This document shows positions 46,997 to 57,973 of a stretch of 64,000 bases of DNA, piece by piece (within the stretch, counting starts at the first letter, position 1; each line of letters begins with the position of its first letter). Both the position numbers and the translations under genes were made by a program. The notes beneath the pieces were generated by a model, which had not been told where the DNA came from, searched no databases, and saw nothing but the letters and a program-made list of their open reading frames with translations. The DNA comes from Coriolopsis trogii (lineage: Eukaryota; Basidiomycota; Agaricomycetes; Polyporales; Polyporaceae): NCBI GenBank assembly GCA_020543525.1, contig JAHYIO010000039.1, positions 1,550,001-1,614,000 on the forward strand, written 5' to 3'.

Positions 46997-47831
46997 ACCC
47001 ATGCTACTGATACTAGCCACCGAGGCCTTTCTGACTGCATTCCCGTGTCTCGCTGAATCATATCAGCCATCTTATCTTGCTGCACGTCCCCTCATCTATG
47101 TAATATTATCTGTACAACAGCACAACTCCTGTACATCGTTACTGTATCTGTATGCGAATGATTGTTTGTGAAACCTTCCGCATGTCAGAAATAGATGTAG
47201 TATACAATTTTAGAGCCGGAGCGGTAAACCATTCTGTAGGGCTGGACCTTGTCTGGTCGAAGGACAGCACCTCTCGACGGCTTTAAGGCTCAGCTTCAAC
47301 AGCATTCCGTCAAGTGCTTCCCTTGCTGCTTGCGGTGAAACACCAGTGCTTCGAGGTGTTTGCAAAACAATAAACCGACCCGGCTCGTGAAAGTGCGTGC
47401 CTTGTTTGGTCCCCAACCCTAAACGGAAGGAAGACAAGTAGCCGCCAAATTCCTGGACACTCCACAAAGTAAACATCGCGGGGATAGTGCTCTAACAGCA
47501 GTACGAGTTTCACCAGAAGTGGCGACGCAAGGAGAGTCCCATTCTCAGGGCCATTATATGCGAACTATCGACAACTCCCTGTATGGCCCCTACTTACGAC
47601 AATGTCCCGCGTCGGCAGTGCAGCATTCTGTCGCAGCCGAGGTCAACGCATATCTAGCGCGCATCGGCGCTGTCGATTCCGACTTGCCGAGTCCCAGAAA
47701 GTATCTCGCACTTTCTATTCACCTACCGCCAATTCACCCAGCTCAGTACATCCAAACAATAGTCTGTTCCTGCTGCGCACAACGCTTCGCAACGTCGATA
47801 CTCACAGGGCGGTCCCTGCCTATGTTGAGGA
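46997..47831. other. no confirmed gene; one protein-like minus-strand ORF
   Basis: At 47476-47210 on the minus strand an 88-codon frame reads MFTLWSVQEFGGYLSSFRLG, then THFHEPGRFIVLQTPRS and AAREALDGMLLKLSL, which looks like real protein sequence but stands alone. It may be a fragment of a lost gene. Nothing else is supported. Confidence 0.3.
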
Positions 47832-48319
47832 CACTGGCCTGGTGATGTTCAGGCTGGAAGCCTCGGGTACCTGGCCCTCAAAAGCCTGATCCGGCCTGGC
47901 CCGAGGCCTTGAGGGCCCGGCTTGCGATTCTTGAAGCCCGAACCCGGTCTTTGAGCCCAGGCTTGGGCACCTCTGGGTGTTAGTATGTAGTACGGCTTCT
48001 AAGTTCCGCAACTTTGAAGATGAGTGACCCCCGGAGCAGACTCCATGCTTGACGGAGGTGATGTTGGCATTAGTTCGGCGTCTCTGTTGCCTGATTCGGA
48101 ACACTCCGTAACATCACCTGACCTCGTCTACGTCGCACTCTTGCCACTCTCCTCCCACCACCAAGCCCGGGCTCAATTGCAAGCCCTACCCGGCCCGAGT
48201 CCACTCTGAGCATCTTGGAAGGGCCGGGCTTGAGGTTGCACTGAGTCTGAGCTCCCAAACGCCAAGCCCAAGCCCGGGTATTTGAGCGCAGCCCAGCCTG
48301 GCACATCACTACACTGGCC
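47832..48319. mobile_element. MITE with 8-bp target duplication, hAT-type ends (472 bp)
   Basis: The element spans 47840-48311. Direct 8-bp repeats CACTGGCC flank it at 47832-47839 and 48312-48319. The ends are imperfect inverted repeats: TGGTGATGTTCAGGCTGG on the left and, read inward from the right, TAGTGATGTGCCAGGCTGG. The interior is rich in cccgggc/gggctt words and has no open transposase frame. An 8-bp duplication with TAGTG-like ends points to mobilisation by a hAT transposase encoded elsewhere. Confidence 0.7.
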
Positions 48320-48425
48320 GCTTTCAGACGTAGCACGCTCCGCCTACTTCACATTTGCGATTGTCTTCGGCCCCTATTATCAAAGGTTTCCTCCCCATTC
48401 CCTCTGGTTTGCCCAGTTCGCCTGT

Positions 48426-48528
48426 CCTTTCTCCCTTTCTCCCTTTCTCCCTTTCTCCCTTTCTCCCTTTCTCCCTTTCTCCCTTTCTCCCTTTCTCCCT
48501 TTCTCCCTTTCTCCCTTTCTCCCTTCTC
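48426..48528. repeat. 8-bp tandem repeat (TTCTCCCT)n
   Basis: About 12-13 nearly perfect copies of an 8-bp pyrimidine unit. The ORFs through it on both strands (SPFLPFSL or GERKGEREK repeats) are produced by the repeat and are not genes. Confidence 0.95.
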
Positions 48529-49039
48529 CAATTCTCGTACTCCACGTTTCAGACGCTTTGACCTTCCCCATACCAACCTACAGACACGCCGTCCATTCAA
48601 ATGACAACGTTTCGTACCACATCCATATGTTGCCTGCCTTCGCAAGAGTCCCTCATTGTCTCTAGGATACCCAATTCCACTTCACACTATGTATCGCTCA
48701 CACATTCATGGTTGTACTGTATGACAATACTGTATACTGTACGATGGTCGTAGACTACCGGTAGACCAGCAGCAGTGGTCACTTCGACTGGACCGCCTTT
48801 CGCGTCACTACAAATAATGTTTATTGTCAAACATGTGACTGGAGTCTTCAGACGTTGCGTCAGTGATCTTGTTAAGTTTCGACAAACTCCGAGTGCGCAC
48901 AAGCAAAAGAGCACACAGATTATACCCCTAATAGTTGCAATACATTGCCTGCTACCAGTCTACAACAAAGTGAGAGCCTCACCGCGACCCAAACTAAGGT
49001 GTCGGGACGTCTGCTACTTTCCTGTACCTGCCTCTTAGG

Positions 49040-49376
49040 GTTATATGTGGTGTTGCCGCGAGTTCGAGTTGAACTCGCGAGTTCCGAGTGAGTTGGGCAA
49101 CTCGGTGGGGCGAGTGGGGCAAGGCGAGCGACTCGCAACTCGCGGTGCGACTCGCCGTGGTTGATCATGGCTTCTGATTGGTCAAAGCACGGACCTTTGA
49201 GCGCCCTCCCTCGGAGTTGGCGCCCATGACGAAAATGGGCGATGCCAGAATCAGCGAGAGAGCTCTTGGGGGACCAACTCGTGAGCCAGCTCGCAAGTCA
49301 CATCGATCTGACGAGTTGATCCGAGTTGCACGACTCGCCTCGCCTCACCTGGCCTTGCGGCAACACTAGTTATATG
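49040..49376. mobile_element. MITE with 8-bp target duplication, hAT-type ends (321 bp)
   Basis: The element covers 49048-49368, flanked by perfect 8-bp direct repeats GTTATATG (49040-49047 and 49369-49376). Terminal inverted repeats are TGGTGTTGCCGC (left) and TAGTGTTGCCGC (read inward from the right), one mismatch. Inside are many short gactcg/cgagtt words. There is no coding capacity. The intact duplication suggests a fairly recent insertion. Confidence 0.85.
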
Positions 49377-49409
49377 CAGCCAAACCAGACACGCTGTTCG
49401 CGTACCAAA

Positions 49410-49664
49410 GGTTGCCGCAGGGCGAGATGAGGTAGAGGCGAGTTGTGGAACTCGGATCAAGTCGTCAGATTGATGTGACTTGCGAGCTGGCTCGTGACTC
49501 GGTCACCCGAGAGCTCTCTGGAGAGAGAGCGCTCAAAGGTCGTGCGTTATCCAATCAGAACCCATGATCAGCCACAACGAGTCAGGAGTCGCCCTACCCG
49601 CTCCGCCAAGCTGCCCAACTCACATTGGAACTCGCGAGTTCAACTCGAACCCGCGGCGACACTA
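49410..49664. mobile_element. older, inverted copy of the 321-bp MITE
   Basis: Read on the opposite strand this follows the element at 49048-49368 over most of its length (shared blocks such as ttcgagttgaactcgcgagt and gtgacttgcgagctggctc). One end is gcggcgacacta; the other has decayed to aaaggttgccgc, and no target duplication remains. It is separated from the first copy by about 41 bp. Confidence 0.75.
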
Positions 49665-49799
49665 GGGCCTTGTGGCCACCAGATAGTCGGCCGCCACAGC
49701 GGGAACCCAACAGATGATAAGTGCAATGGGAACCCAGTATAATGGCCCTTTTCTGGGGGTGCTTCTCAGACTGCACCATTTCAATTGGTTCGAACAGTA

Positions 49800-52600
49800 T
49801 GGTATGACGATTTAAGTCAGCCGCCGTCTAGTAATAATGACCATATTTGAATGAGTGAAATCGTGCATTAGTGCATTGCCCTGCAAGGGTTCAGGTGTCT
49901 GGTTGGCCCATTCAGATGTCCACTTCATGAGTTCTGACAAACTGCATACACACATACAAAATGGGCCCCTTGGGAACATATGACTATTTGAACAAGCTGC
50001 AATTGTGCAGTACTGTGAAGATCAGACCATAGCGGCACATTACACATCATAAGACCTCTGCCTCACCTCTATGTGAACCTCAGTCACCAGTCACCAAGGG
50101 ATCCGCCGGGTGTAACAGCAGTATGTTCTCCAATGCTTCTATCGTTAGGTATTGTTCCTTCTGGGAGAGCTGTCACAAATTACCACCCCATCCACCGCTA
50201 TGGCGGTCCATATCTCACATGTCACACTCTGGACAGGCTGCCTCTATGACCTGATCTCTGCAGTATGACATGCTGCTATAGTGACTTGGCTAATAGCATG
50301 CTAACTCATACATTATAGCACAAGGCTATGGTAGGCTGTGAATATTGGCCTCATTTCATTTGCTCAGACTAGGTTGGGAACACCACTGTATAAATTGAGT
50401 GAGAATGTCATGATGAAATCAGAGTATCAACAGCAGATTAACAGATCAACTGATAAAGATTTAAGTATACTATGACTGCTTTCAAACCTCATCAAACATA
50501 AATAAAAAATTCTTTCACATTGTAACTATAACACCTTTCTGTAATCCTTCTAAGACTGTGCATATATCTACCTACAGGTATTGAACTTTGAAAATCTATA
50601 TCTAGATTTGTAGAATCTGCATTTGTTATAAATCTCATCTATAGGTCACAAATATAGATCTATTTAATCAATAATCTGGAGCTATGCTCAGCCTTAAGTC
50701 CTACTGAATCAGTTAGAAAGCTCATATACTTTCTGAGGTCTTGAAATTACTTTCTCTGTCCCTTGATCAAATATTTTATAATGATGACAATCTATAGATT
50801 GCATAACACATATTGTTTGTATTTTGACAGAGCAGAGCAATAACATTGAAGGTCAAGAATGCAACTTATATATACTACACACTTCAATGTCAATTATACC
50901 ACAGTCACTTTACTGCATCAAGGCAAAATACTCGTAAACATGAACTAAATCCTCCGGCTCGAAGTCAATGTAGTTCTCCCGGGCACTTGTCGCAAACTTC
51001 AAAACAACAACCGGACCTGCCCAAGGACGCGGCTGTGGTTGCACGTGGTCAGTCATGTTGCTAATGACTATGTTCCAGAATGTGCACTGTGCCGGATTGA
51101 CCGGGTCACCAGTGAAGATGTGCAGTGGCATTGGAAGATAGCGCTTCTTCCGCCCAAATTGCAAAACAGTTGCGTTGCATGGATACTTGAAGACATCCCC
51201 AAGTAAGGGAATAGGGCATGGACCACTAGTGTTCATCGCCATGTTCGACATATCCAATGGTCGGAAGAGTCGAACCTGACGAATCTCAGGTCCTTCTACC
51301 AAACAGATATGGTTAATTTTGAACAAATGCCAGATAGAGATGAAAATGTACCAGTATCGTGTGCTGTCGAGATTACACATGCATCCACCTTTACAATCTC
51401 AAATTGGTCCAACCGAAGTTGTATGGTGTCAAACGACAAGCCATGATGAGTAGTCATCGTCGCAGAAGGAAGACGAGACAGATATGCCTGTAAAAATATG
51501 AGTATATCCTAGATAAGATATAATCAAACATACTGCTCCAGGGCAATAGAGTTGATGGATTGGCCAATGCTAATACAATTGATCAGATTTAGTAAGCTGT
51601 TAACTAGCTAAACACACATACCTCTTCAAAATGTTCAACAGAACAATACGGAGGGCCAGACACACACTGCGTGCATGTGAATGGAGAAGGACGACTGCAA
51701 ACAGCACAGCGAGGAAGATCGATGATTCGCATGGCAGTTAATGGATGGGGAAGTGGAGCACTGGAGATGCGAACATTCTCAAGCCGGGCAATAGTATCAC
51801 TGAATGGTGAATCTGGCATGACGGACGGGATGATTGGGTCAGACAAGCACATCCAGCAACATCGCTATATATATGAATGTGCAACTTCGAACACGTAAGA
51901 TGTATACGTATTGTAGCGGAGATTATAAAGTTTGAAGTGGAGACAGTTTGTTAACAACTATTATTGGCCACGTATTGTGAAGGGTCACTTATATTCCCAA
52001 GCTGAGATAAAAATGTAAAAAGTTTGTTATGAGAAGTACCCATAAATACAAGGCACCACTCTTCACAGATTCCTTCACAATTAATATACAAATATTATCA
52101 ACAATAGTGAAGGAAAACAAGGTTTATAACATACCTTACAATATTCATAAGGTAGTTCACGTGACGGTCGCAAGGATTGAAAGAAAAATCAGAGTGTAGA
52201 ATCTGATATGTTCTAAATTTGCTCAATTAGTGAGTATCCAAAACAACAGCCATTCTTACTATGTAGACATACTGATTGTTTAGCAGGCTGATACCACCAA
52301 AATTGCTATTACAAAAACAGCACTTCACACATTCTGATATGACAGTCAGACTAGGTGATAACACAACATGTGATTAGAGACATACCCAGGACGCATCCAC
52401 GTGCAGAATAAAGGTATATCAGGCAAAGAAGCAACATGATATAAGAGATGAGGCTGGACATATTGAGAGGACTGCACTACTGCCTGCATTATATATACCC
52501 GTCGCCAAGAAGTGGCATCAGATATGTTCCAGACCATCAAATGCATGAACTTGGCACTAAGCATCACAGGGCAACAATTGCATAATAACTGATTTGTGAG
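49800..52600. other. AT-rich island
   Basis: About 2.8 kb of clearly AT-rich sequence with abrupt change to GC-richer DNA on both sides. It contains one spliced MYND-finger gene (51852-50910). A minus-strand exon-like segment at about 52540-52385 (HLMVWNISDATSWRR) ending in a GTATGT donor has no partner. 49.8-50.9 kb shows no gene. Confidence 0.6.
50910..51852 (-). CDS. MYND-type zinc-finger protein, 262 aa
   Basis: Minus-strand exons 51852-51622, 51569-51534, 51487-51352 and 51295-50910. Phases match at all three junctions and the frame is intact. After a 47-residue N-terminus the finger reads CAVCSRP, CTQCVSG, YCSVEHFEE and HWPIHQLYC (residues about 50-87). This is the MYND order of Cys/His ligands, though the usual CQ is replaced by EH. 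The C-terminal domain (about 90-262) has no named fold; it contains VRLFRPLDMSN and a hydrophobic segment PWAGPVVVLKFATSARENY. MYND fingers mediate protein-protein contacts, often in transcription or in lineage-specific fungal families. The gene is embedded in AT-rich DNA, unlike the other genes here. The short second exon (36 nt) carries the last finger ligands. Confidence 0.72.
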
Positions 52601-52876
52601 CTCGGGCCGAAGCTAGCGCCACAAACGCACGCTGTTGACTGTTTCCCAGTTCCGAACCTCTCAAAAATTCAAATTTGTGTGGCCCACTGCGCATGTTGTT
52701 TTTGCGCGGAGACTCCTCTTTCACAATGACGATCACTTTGCCCACTATTGTCTCATCCATTGTAGTAGCCGACACCAAGGAAGACATAGGGGGCAATTCG
52801 CGGCTCTACCTTCGCCAGCACCGAGCGGGCACGCGGATGCCACACCCGACACATCGCCTGCGCTCCATCTCGGCCC

Positions 52877-52950
52877 TAAGGAATATCGGGTCCATACGGA
52901 AGAATGTCGGGTTTATACAGAAGGATATCGGGTACATCAGGGAAGACATA
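52877..52950 (+). repeat. 21-bp tandem repeat encoding IGxIR heptads
   Basis: Three to four copies of a 21-bp unit (like aatatcgggtccatacggaa) follow one another. In the plus-strand frame they read RNIGSIR-KNVGFIQ-KDIGYIR. The surrounding 127-codon ORF (52675-53058) is not otherwise gene-like. Confidence 0.7.
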
Positions 52951-52959
52951 CGTGCCGAG

Positions 52960-54251
52960 CACATAACGACAGCTGACATATCGCACAAGCATAATCTCCC
53001 AGCCGCATTGTCCTCGTCGCTCGACATTCTCGGTAGAGAAGGGCGCCAAGTCTCCTAGCGCGGCCTGGGCAGACATTTGTACTCTCCCATGATGGCATTG
53101 TCAGACCGGGCTTGTGTGGCCATAGACGCGCCTCCTCGAGATCTCAAGAAAATGGGATTGGGGTGGGATGCATTAACTCCAGACCCCGGAATTCGGCAGC
53201 CGTTACCTCTCTCAAAAAGCAAGGCCTCCAACCCATTTCTACCTCAAGTTTCTGGGTTTTGCGTGCTGTACGATGCCTGAAAGTTTCCACTCCCTTCTGC
53301 GCATATGCGCATATATCGCTACATTCGTCGCGGAGTGGTGCGTGTGATTTGTTTTCGCCTCTTTTGCTGCCTTGTCCGCTAACTCGTTCCCTTAGTTCCT
53401 TGTGTTCCGGTGCCCGCCGTATGACGACTCAGTGTTGGGGGCCGACCTCAAGATATTCATTGATGATCGCACAAAAACGCTGCGAAACGCCATGCCCGGG
53501 ATGACCACATGTCTGCGTGATGGTCCCGATTACCGAATCGTCGTCCGCGCCGTACTGCCAGCGCCGCTCCATCCGCCAGTCCCCACATCTCCCCTCCGCC
53601 CCCAGAGTCCTACTCAGCATTCCCACCTCTGTGCCCTTCCTCACCAGAACTGCCCCCGCTCTTACCCATAGCCTCCCTTCACACTCCAACTGCGATCCGT
53701 CCGCATAGACAACGAGCACGGACGGGTCAGTTGCCATACTGTCTCGATTAATACACTGCATTTACTGTAGTCACGATTCTCCGACATCACTATTATATTA
53801 GTAGAAGTGGAACTTCAACCATCCCGGCCTCAATGCCACTTGAAGTAATATTGCTGCGCCCTCTCTCTATCTGCATCTGCAAGGGCAGGAGAGGCAAAGC
53901 GATCTCTGCAACTCAGGTCAAGTTCTCCAGCTCAAATCAAATTCACGTCTTCCCATGAGAAGAGGATGCCGAAAAAAAGCCATTAATTTCACTTACGACC
54001 TTTGTGGGGAATCGAACTCCAGCGTTCAACAACCCAATGAGGACAGTAGTACTGATCATACTATTGGACTAACTTGTATGATCTAACGTGCCAAATTGGC
54101 CAGATTTATTACTACCCCTACTTTACCCACGTAGAAAGTTGAACTTTGCCACATTCGCCATGCGCGGTCGTCGGCTTGGATCCCCTTGAAGCAACGCCTT
54201 GCAGACTTCACCAAACCCTTCGCTTCCTACAAGATCCTACGCTCTAAGTTA
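52960..54251. other. no confirmed gene; exon-like fragment at about 53395-53520
   Basis: A plus-strand frame starting near 53395 (PPYDDSVLGADLKIFIDDRT) looks protein-like but has no partner exons. 53.8-54.2 kb contains a tRNA-like sequence. Nothing else is seen. Confidence 0.3.
53995..54075 (-). repeat. tRNA-like sequence, possibly a SINE head
   Basis: The minus strand has an A-box-like TAGTCCAATAGTATGATCAG and, about 45 nt on, a B-box-like GGAGTTCGATTCCCC with a T stem pairing at four of five positions. The acceptor stem does not pair, so it is not a working tRNA gene. A T/A-rich flank follows. Confidence 0.4.
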
Positions 54252-55378
54252 TTAGCAAGGTGCCTGCCAAACAATCATTGTCGTACTCACATCAATTGAC
54301 GGCTGCCTATACAGCTTTCTATACCGAACAAGTTCACGTACGCCTGTCCGACCGAATACAGGATGAAATGTTTCCTCATCCTTCACAACTTGCATTTTCA
54401 ACAGCTCCACGACGCAGTGGAGTAGACAGGCAGGGATACCCGTAAGCAGCCTATCCAATACTATCAAGTACTCCGTGATATCGTTCGTGACTGGGAAAAG
54501 TCGTTCGCAGGTCCATATCTCCACAGCCACACACCCCAAAGCGAACGTATCCACTGCAGCACCCCAGGGCAATCCTGGCAAACAGGTGAACGTCGCTACG
54601 GATACCCGCCTCCTTGTACTAATCATACTCACCAAGGACCACTTCCGGAGCACGATACGACACGGTACCCACCATGCCATGGCCTTCTGCATCTCTATGC
54701 CAACATTCGGCAAAGTCGACAATGACCAATGATACAGATTGCAGCTGCATATTCGTGAGTAGGTAGTTCCTGTCTTCATAGTAAACACTCACCTCGATTT
54801 GCCTTCCGCCTCGTGAACTCTCCCTATTGGCAATGTCATGTACGTCGGCAGACTTGAACATGATATTTTCTGGCTTGATATCGGTATGCACAATTCGTGA
54901 CGAGTGCATGTCTTCTTCACAGTAAGTTTCCTGCTACCACGTACAAGAGGCACAGGTCCTTACATTCTAAACCCTTTTGGATTTGACAGATGATGTCCCG
55001 AACATGCCGGATCGGTAGTGGATATACACCACGTATGTTCAGAATTTCCCTCAAATTCGCCGCGAGCAAAGGAAACATCAGATAGTAACCTCTGCGTGTG
55101 TGTCCTTCGCCCAGCAAGCGTGCTACATTGCAGCTACATCGTGTATGTCATTTTCCTGTTTCGCATCATCCTCGTGACACATTACGAACATACCTTCCGA
55201 CTGATACTTGTCCGGCAAGTTCATGACAGACGTCGCGCTCTTTCTTACAGGCGATTTCCCCCTCATCGGATAAAGAGAAGCGTTTGAGGGCCACAACGTC
55301 CCTGTGATTGAGCCTTATGGCACTATACACCGTCCCCGACGCTCCTACTCCAACACAATCGATGATAATGTCTGTCAT
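54252..55378 (-). CDS. SRPK/CLK-like protein kinase, 302 aa, short C-lobe
   Basis: Minus-strand exons 55378-55194, 55133-54964, 54911-54793, 54744-54633 and 54574-54252, all phases matching. The 48-nt intron 54792-54745 is a multiple of three without a stop. Kinase landmarks: Gly-loop GVGASGTVYSAI (about 10-21), VALK with Lys32, catalytic loop HTDIKPEN with Asp129 and Asn134, a DFA (not DFG) metal loop with Asp168, APEVVLGLPWG, and helix F VDTFALGCVAVEIW. HTD(I/L)KPEN is usual in the SRPK and CLK/LAMMER families, which phosphorylate SR splicing factors. After helix F only about 75 residues follow and the usual end of the C-lobe is not clear. Just upstream on the minus strand (55690-55560) a frame reads PAWQIFRQYDAFNVEMY with a GTATGT donor and may be further 5' coding sequence. 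Confidence 0.7.
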
Positions 55379-55439
55379 CTCATTGTTACCGATTGTACTT
55401 CATAGAGAACAATAATCAGGAACGACTTACGGGTCTCGG

Positions 55440-55720
55440 CCATCAGCCTGCGAAATGACTCACCATGTCCGAACATGAGAGCCAAACAAGCCACCATTAT
55501 ATACATCTAGACCATGACAAAACCGACTCATCCCATCGACGTCATTACACTACATACCTGGTGAATCATACATCTCCACATTGAATGCATCATATTGACG
55601 AAATATCTGCCAGGCGGGACGGGACTCCACAATCCCGTCTTCCTCCATAACGGTTTCGCCATCAAAGTCAGTATTACATTCATTCGTATTGACACAATCT
55701 TATTCTGACTCAGCCTATTG
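55440..55720 (-). other. possible additional 5' exons of the kinase gene
   Basis: One minus-strand stretch is acidic and protein-like (CNTDFDGETVMEEDGIVESR, then AFNVEMYDSP) and ends at a GTATGT donor. After an acceptor GTCTAG the next stretch contains LFGS in one frame and HGESFRRLMAET in another. A frame slip or extra intron would be needed to join them to the kinase, so the link is unproven. Confidence 0.3.
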
Positions 55721-55889
55721 CCGCCGCCGACACGCGGGGTAGGTTTGGAAGGAGCGAAGGGGACAAACTCTACCCACCTCACATATTCTTCTCACACAAC
55801 CGGCACTGTGACGACTACGCACAAATCTTCCCCATCGTGAAGTCCGAATCATGCACATGCTTCACGCCTCTCACAAATACGCCGAACAG

Positions 55890-57227
55890 CTTGTCCTTTC
55901 CACTCCGACAAGTTCTCCTGTCTGTTCACTCTACCGAAGCCCAATGCTTTTCTTCATGAGGTACCGTACATCTCTTTCCATACAGGCTGCATTCAACGCA
56001 GCCAAAAACATGCCTATAAGGCTGAAATCAACCCTGCCAGTTCCGCTCCTCATGAGTCCGCTGTCTCAGAAGCGTCCCGCATCATATCAAGACTTCCAAC
56101 CTTTTTATCCCTCATGTAAGTTTTGTCGACGCATGTAACCAGCCTACAAACACTTATTGATCAATAGCTGCCATCCATTGATTGCTCCTGCCTTACTACA
56201 TTGGATTAGTTTGCCAGACCTTCTCATTCTACGCGGTGCCTCTCGTCTCGTCTGCAGGGTTGTATCAGACGAGCTTCGGGCTCATCTTGAACGCCTTCTA
56301 GAGACCTACGTACCTCACTATCGCATCTTTCTTGACCTCCTCACCTCCAATCAATCCCTCATCGGCGGCGAATTTGCCCTTGCATATCTCCTGCGAGACG
56401 ACTCCTTTCGTCCATCCAGACTCGACGTATACACCGCATCGACCACTTTCGAGCCGTTCATTCGCTCGTTAGCGTACGCCCGTCCCCTCTCCCATGCCCT
56501 AGTGTCCGAAGGCGTACTGAACCTTGACGATGAAGACGGCGAATTACATGGCATCACCTGGTCGGCATCTTTCCGAACCCCCTCCAACTGCATCATCTAT
56601 GTCTATGAATCACAGAGCGGCAGTCCAGCGTCCGGAATCGCTCGAATGTGGACTACAGGCCTGATGAACTTTGTCAGCGCGTTCTCATTCGGATGCGCTT
56701 ATCCCTCCCTGACATTTCGACGTCGCGGACTTGTCTCGGATCGACTCCTACACACATTCGATCTTGAAGACTATGTAACATTAGACGTTCTTGCATTGGC
56801 AGGATTCGACTTCGCCCGCGACGTCACACACTGGCCCGAATACCCTGTTCGCACGCAACTTGCAGATGACGCACCCGTCTATACGTGTTATCGAGACTTT
56901 TACCTCTGCCCGGAACAAGGCCGCTATTTCGGAGATGGCGGTTCTTTGGTCGCATTCATGGACACCATTGGAGGCCCTCAAATATGTCAGAACTACTCCA
57001 TCGCACCGTTCGGCCACATGACCGCATGGCGATTGCTAGGCACACATGTCTGTGAACAGTCATGCGCTTACGACGATACTACCCTACCCCCAGGTATCTC
57101 ACACATTACCGTTTTCTTCTCGAACGACACCATGATTCTTCATAGTCTTGACGCGTCGCCCCAATTCTCTCCTACTTCAATCCCTTCTAATCGCGTTCCT
57201 ACACGTTCCCGGGCATTGTCCTTCTGA
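55890..57227 (+). CDS. nucleotidyltransferase-like/F-box-like family protein, 5' end uncertain
   Basis: The main exon is 56168-57227 (TGA). It is joined in phase to an upstream exon ending at 56115 (donor GTAAGT, acceptor ATCAATAG). That exon's frame reads SRIISRLPTFLSLI and is open back to at least 55.9 kb without an ATG, so the true start is not located. The domain order is a short hydrophobic F-box-like helix region (ALLHWISLPDLLILRGASRL), a core with LIGGEFALAYLL and SRLDVYT, then FGCAYPSLTF, CPEQGRYFGDGGSLVAFMD and a Ser/Pro tail. The core resembles the Gly-Gly/Ser and Asp-x-Asp strand of nucleotidyltransferase folds, but the first Asp is Arg here, so metal binding is doubtful. Paralogues lie at 34806 (decayed) and 60915. 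Function unknown. Confidence 0.62.
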
Positions 57228-57973
57228 TCATCAGAACCACACCGTAAATACCTAGCTGCTCCTTACGGTTCCATTGGCTATTTCCAATTGGATCGTCTCT
57301 ACCAATCCTTCTAGCTCAGTCTGCAGCGTTATGCAAAAATCGTCTTCGTCCCAAGGCTCAGTTTTACTGAAGAGATGACGGAACTCGCTGCGAACAGCTT
57401 ATTCGACCCGATTTGAACAAGATAACCGGGCAGAAAGGCTCAATTCTACAAGCCATCACTCAGGCCAGGTAAGAACCGACTGATTCGAATTCGGATGAAG
57501 GCGTATGTAGCGATATACCGAAGTGTCTAGCGGTAGCAAAGTGAGCAGTCAGCGGCTACTCCGCCATAGCAAGGGTAAGATTAGTTTTGGTCGGAGGCCA
57601 AAGAGCTCAGACCTTAGGGAGGACGATTGGTCAGACCCCTAATCCAGCTTAACCCTGAACACGCCCGACCTGTAAAGGAGGATCGAGACGTGTGTTGGCG
57701 AGGCGACACTAGGGCGACCCTGGGTACTTCTTAGGAGGCCTGTCGGAGACGCTGCGCCGCTGTGCAGCCCGCCTACGGCGCGCCCAACCCTTGCTACAAC
57801 CAACATCCTCACGCGTCGTCGCGGTCTCGTCTGATTTCGACTTGATTCGCCTACACGCACTCACTCGACACTCATGTTAACAACTGGCCTCTCGCTCTCT
57901 CCATCGCCCTTCTCACATTCGCAGTCAGAGACAAACAACCAAGGCTATACCGATACATCCACTTTGACTTCGA
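57228..57973. other. no gene seen
   Basis: No coding model. A fragment gaggcgacactaggg near 57710 resembles one end of the 321-bp MITE family but is too short to call. Confidence 0.4.

Noticed and set aside
48282..48665. Repetitive ORFs (SPFLPFSL and GERKGEREK repeats)
   Set aside because: They are produced by the 8-bp tandem repeat, which is open in several frames on both strands.
52675..53058. 127-codon ORF as a coiled-coil gene
   Set aside because: The heptad pattern comes from a 21-bp tandem repeat and the flanks are not gene-like.
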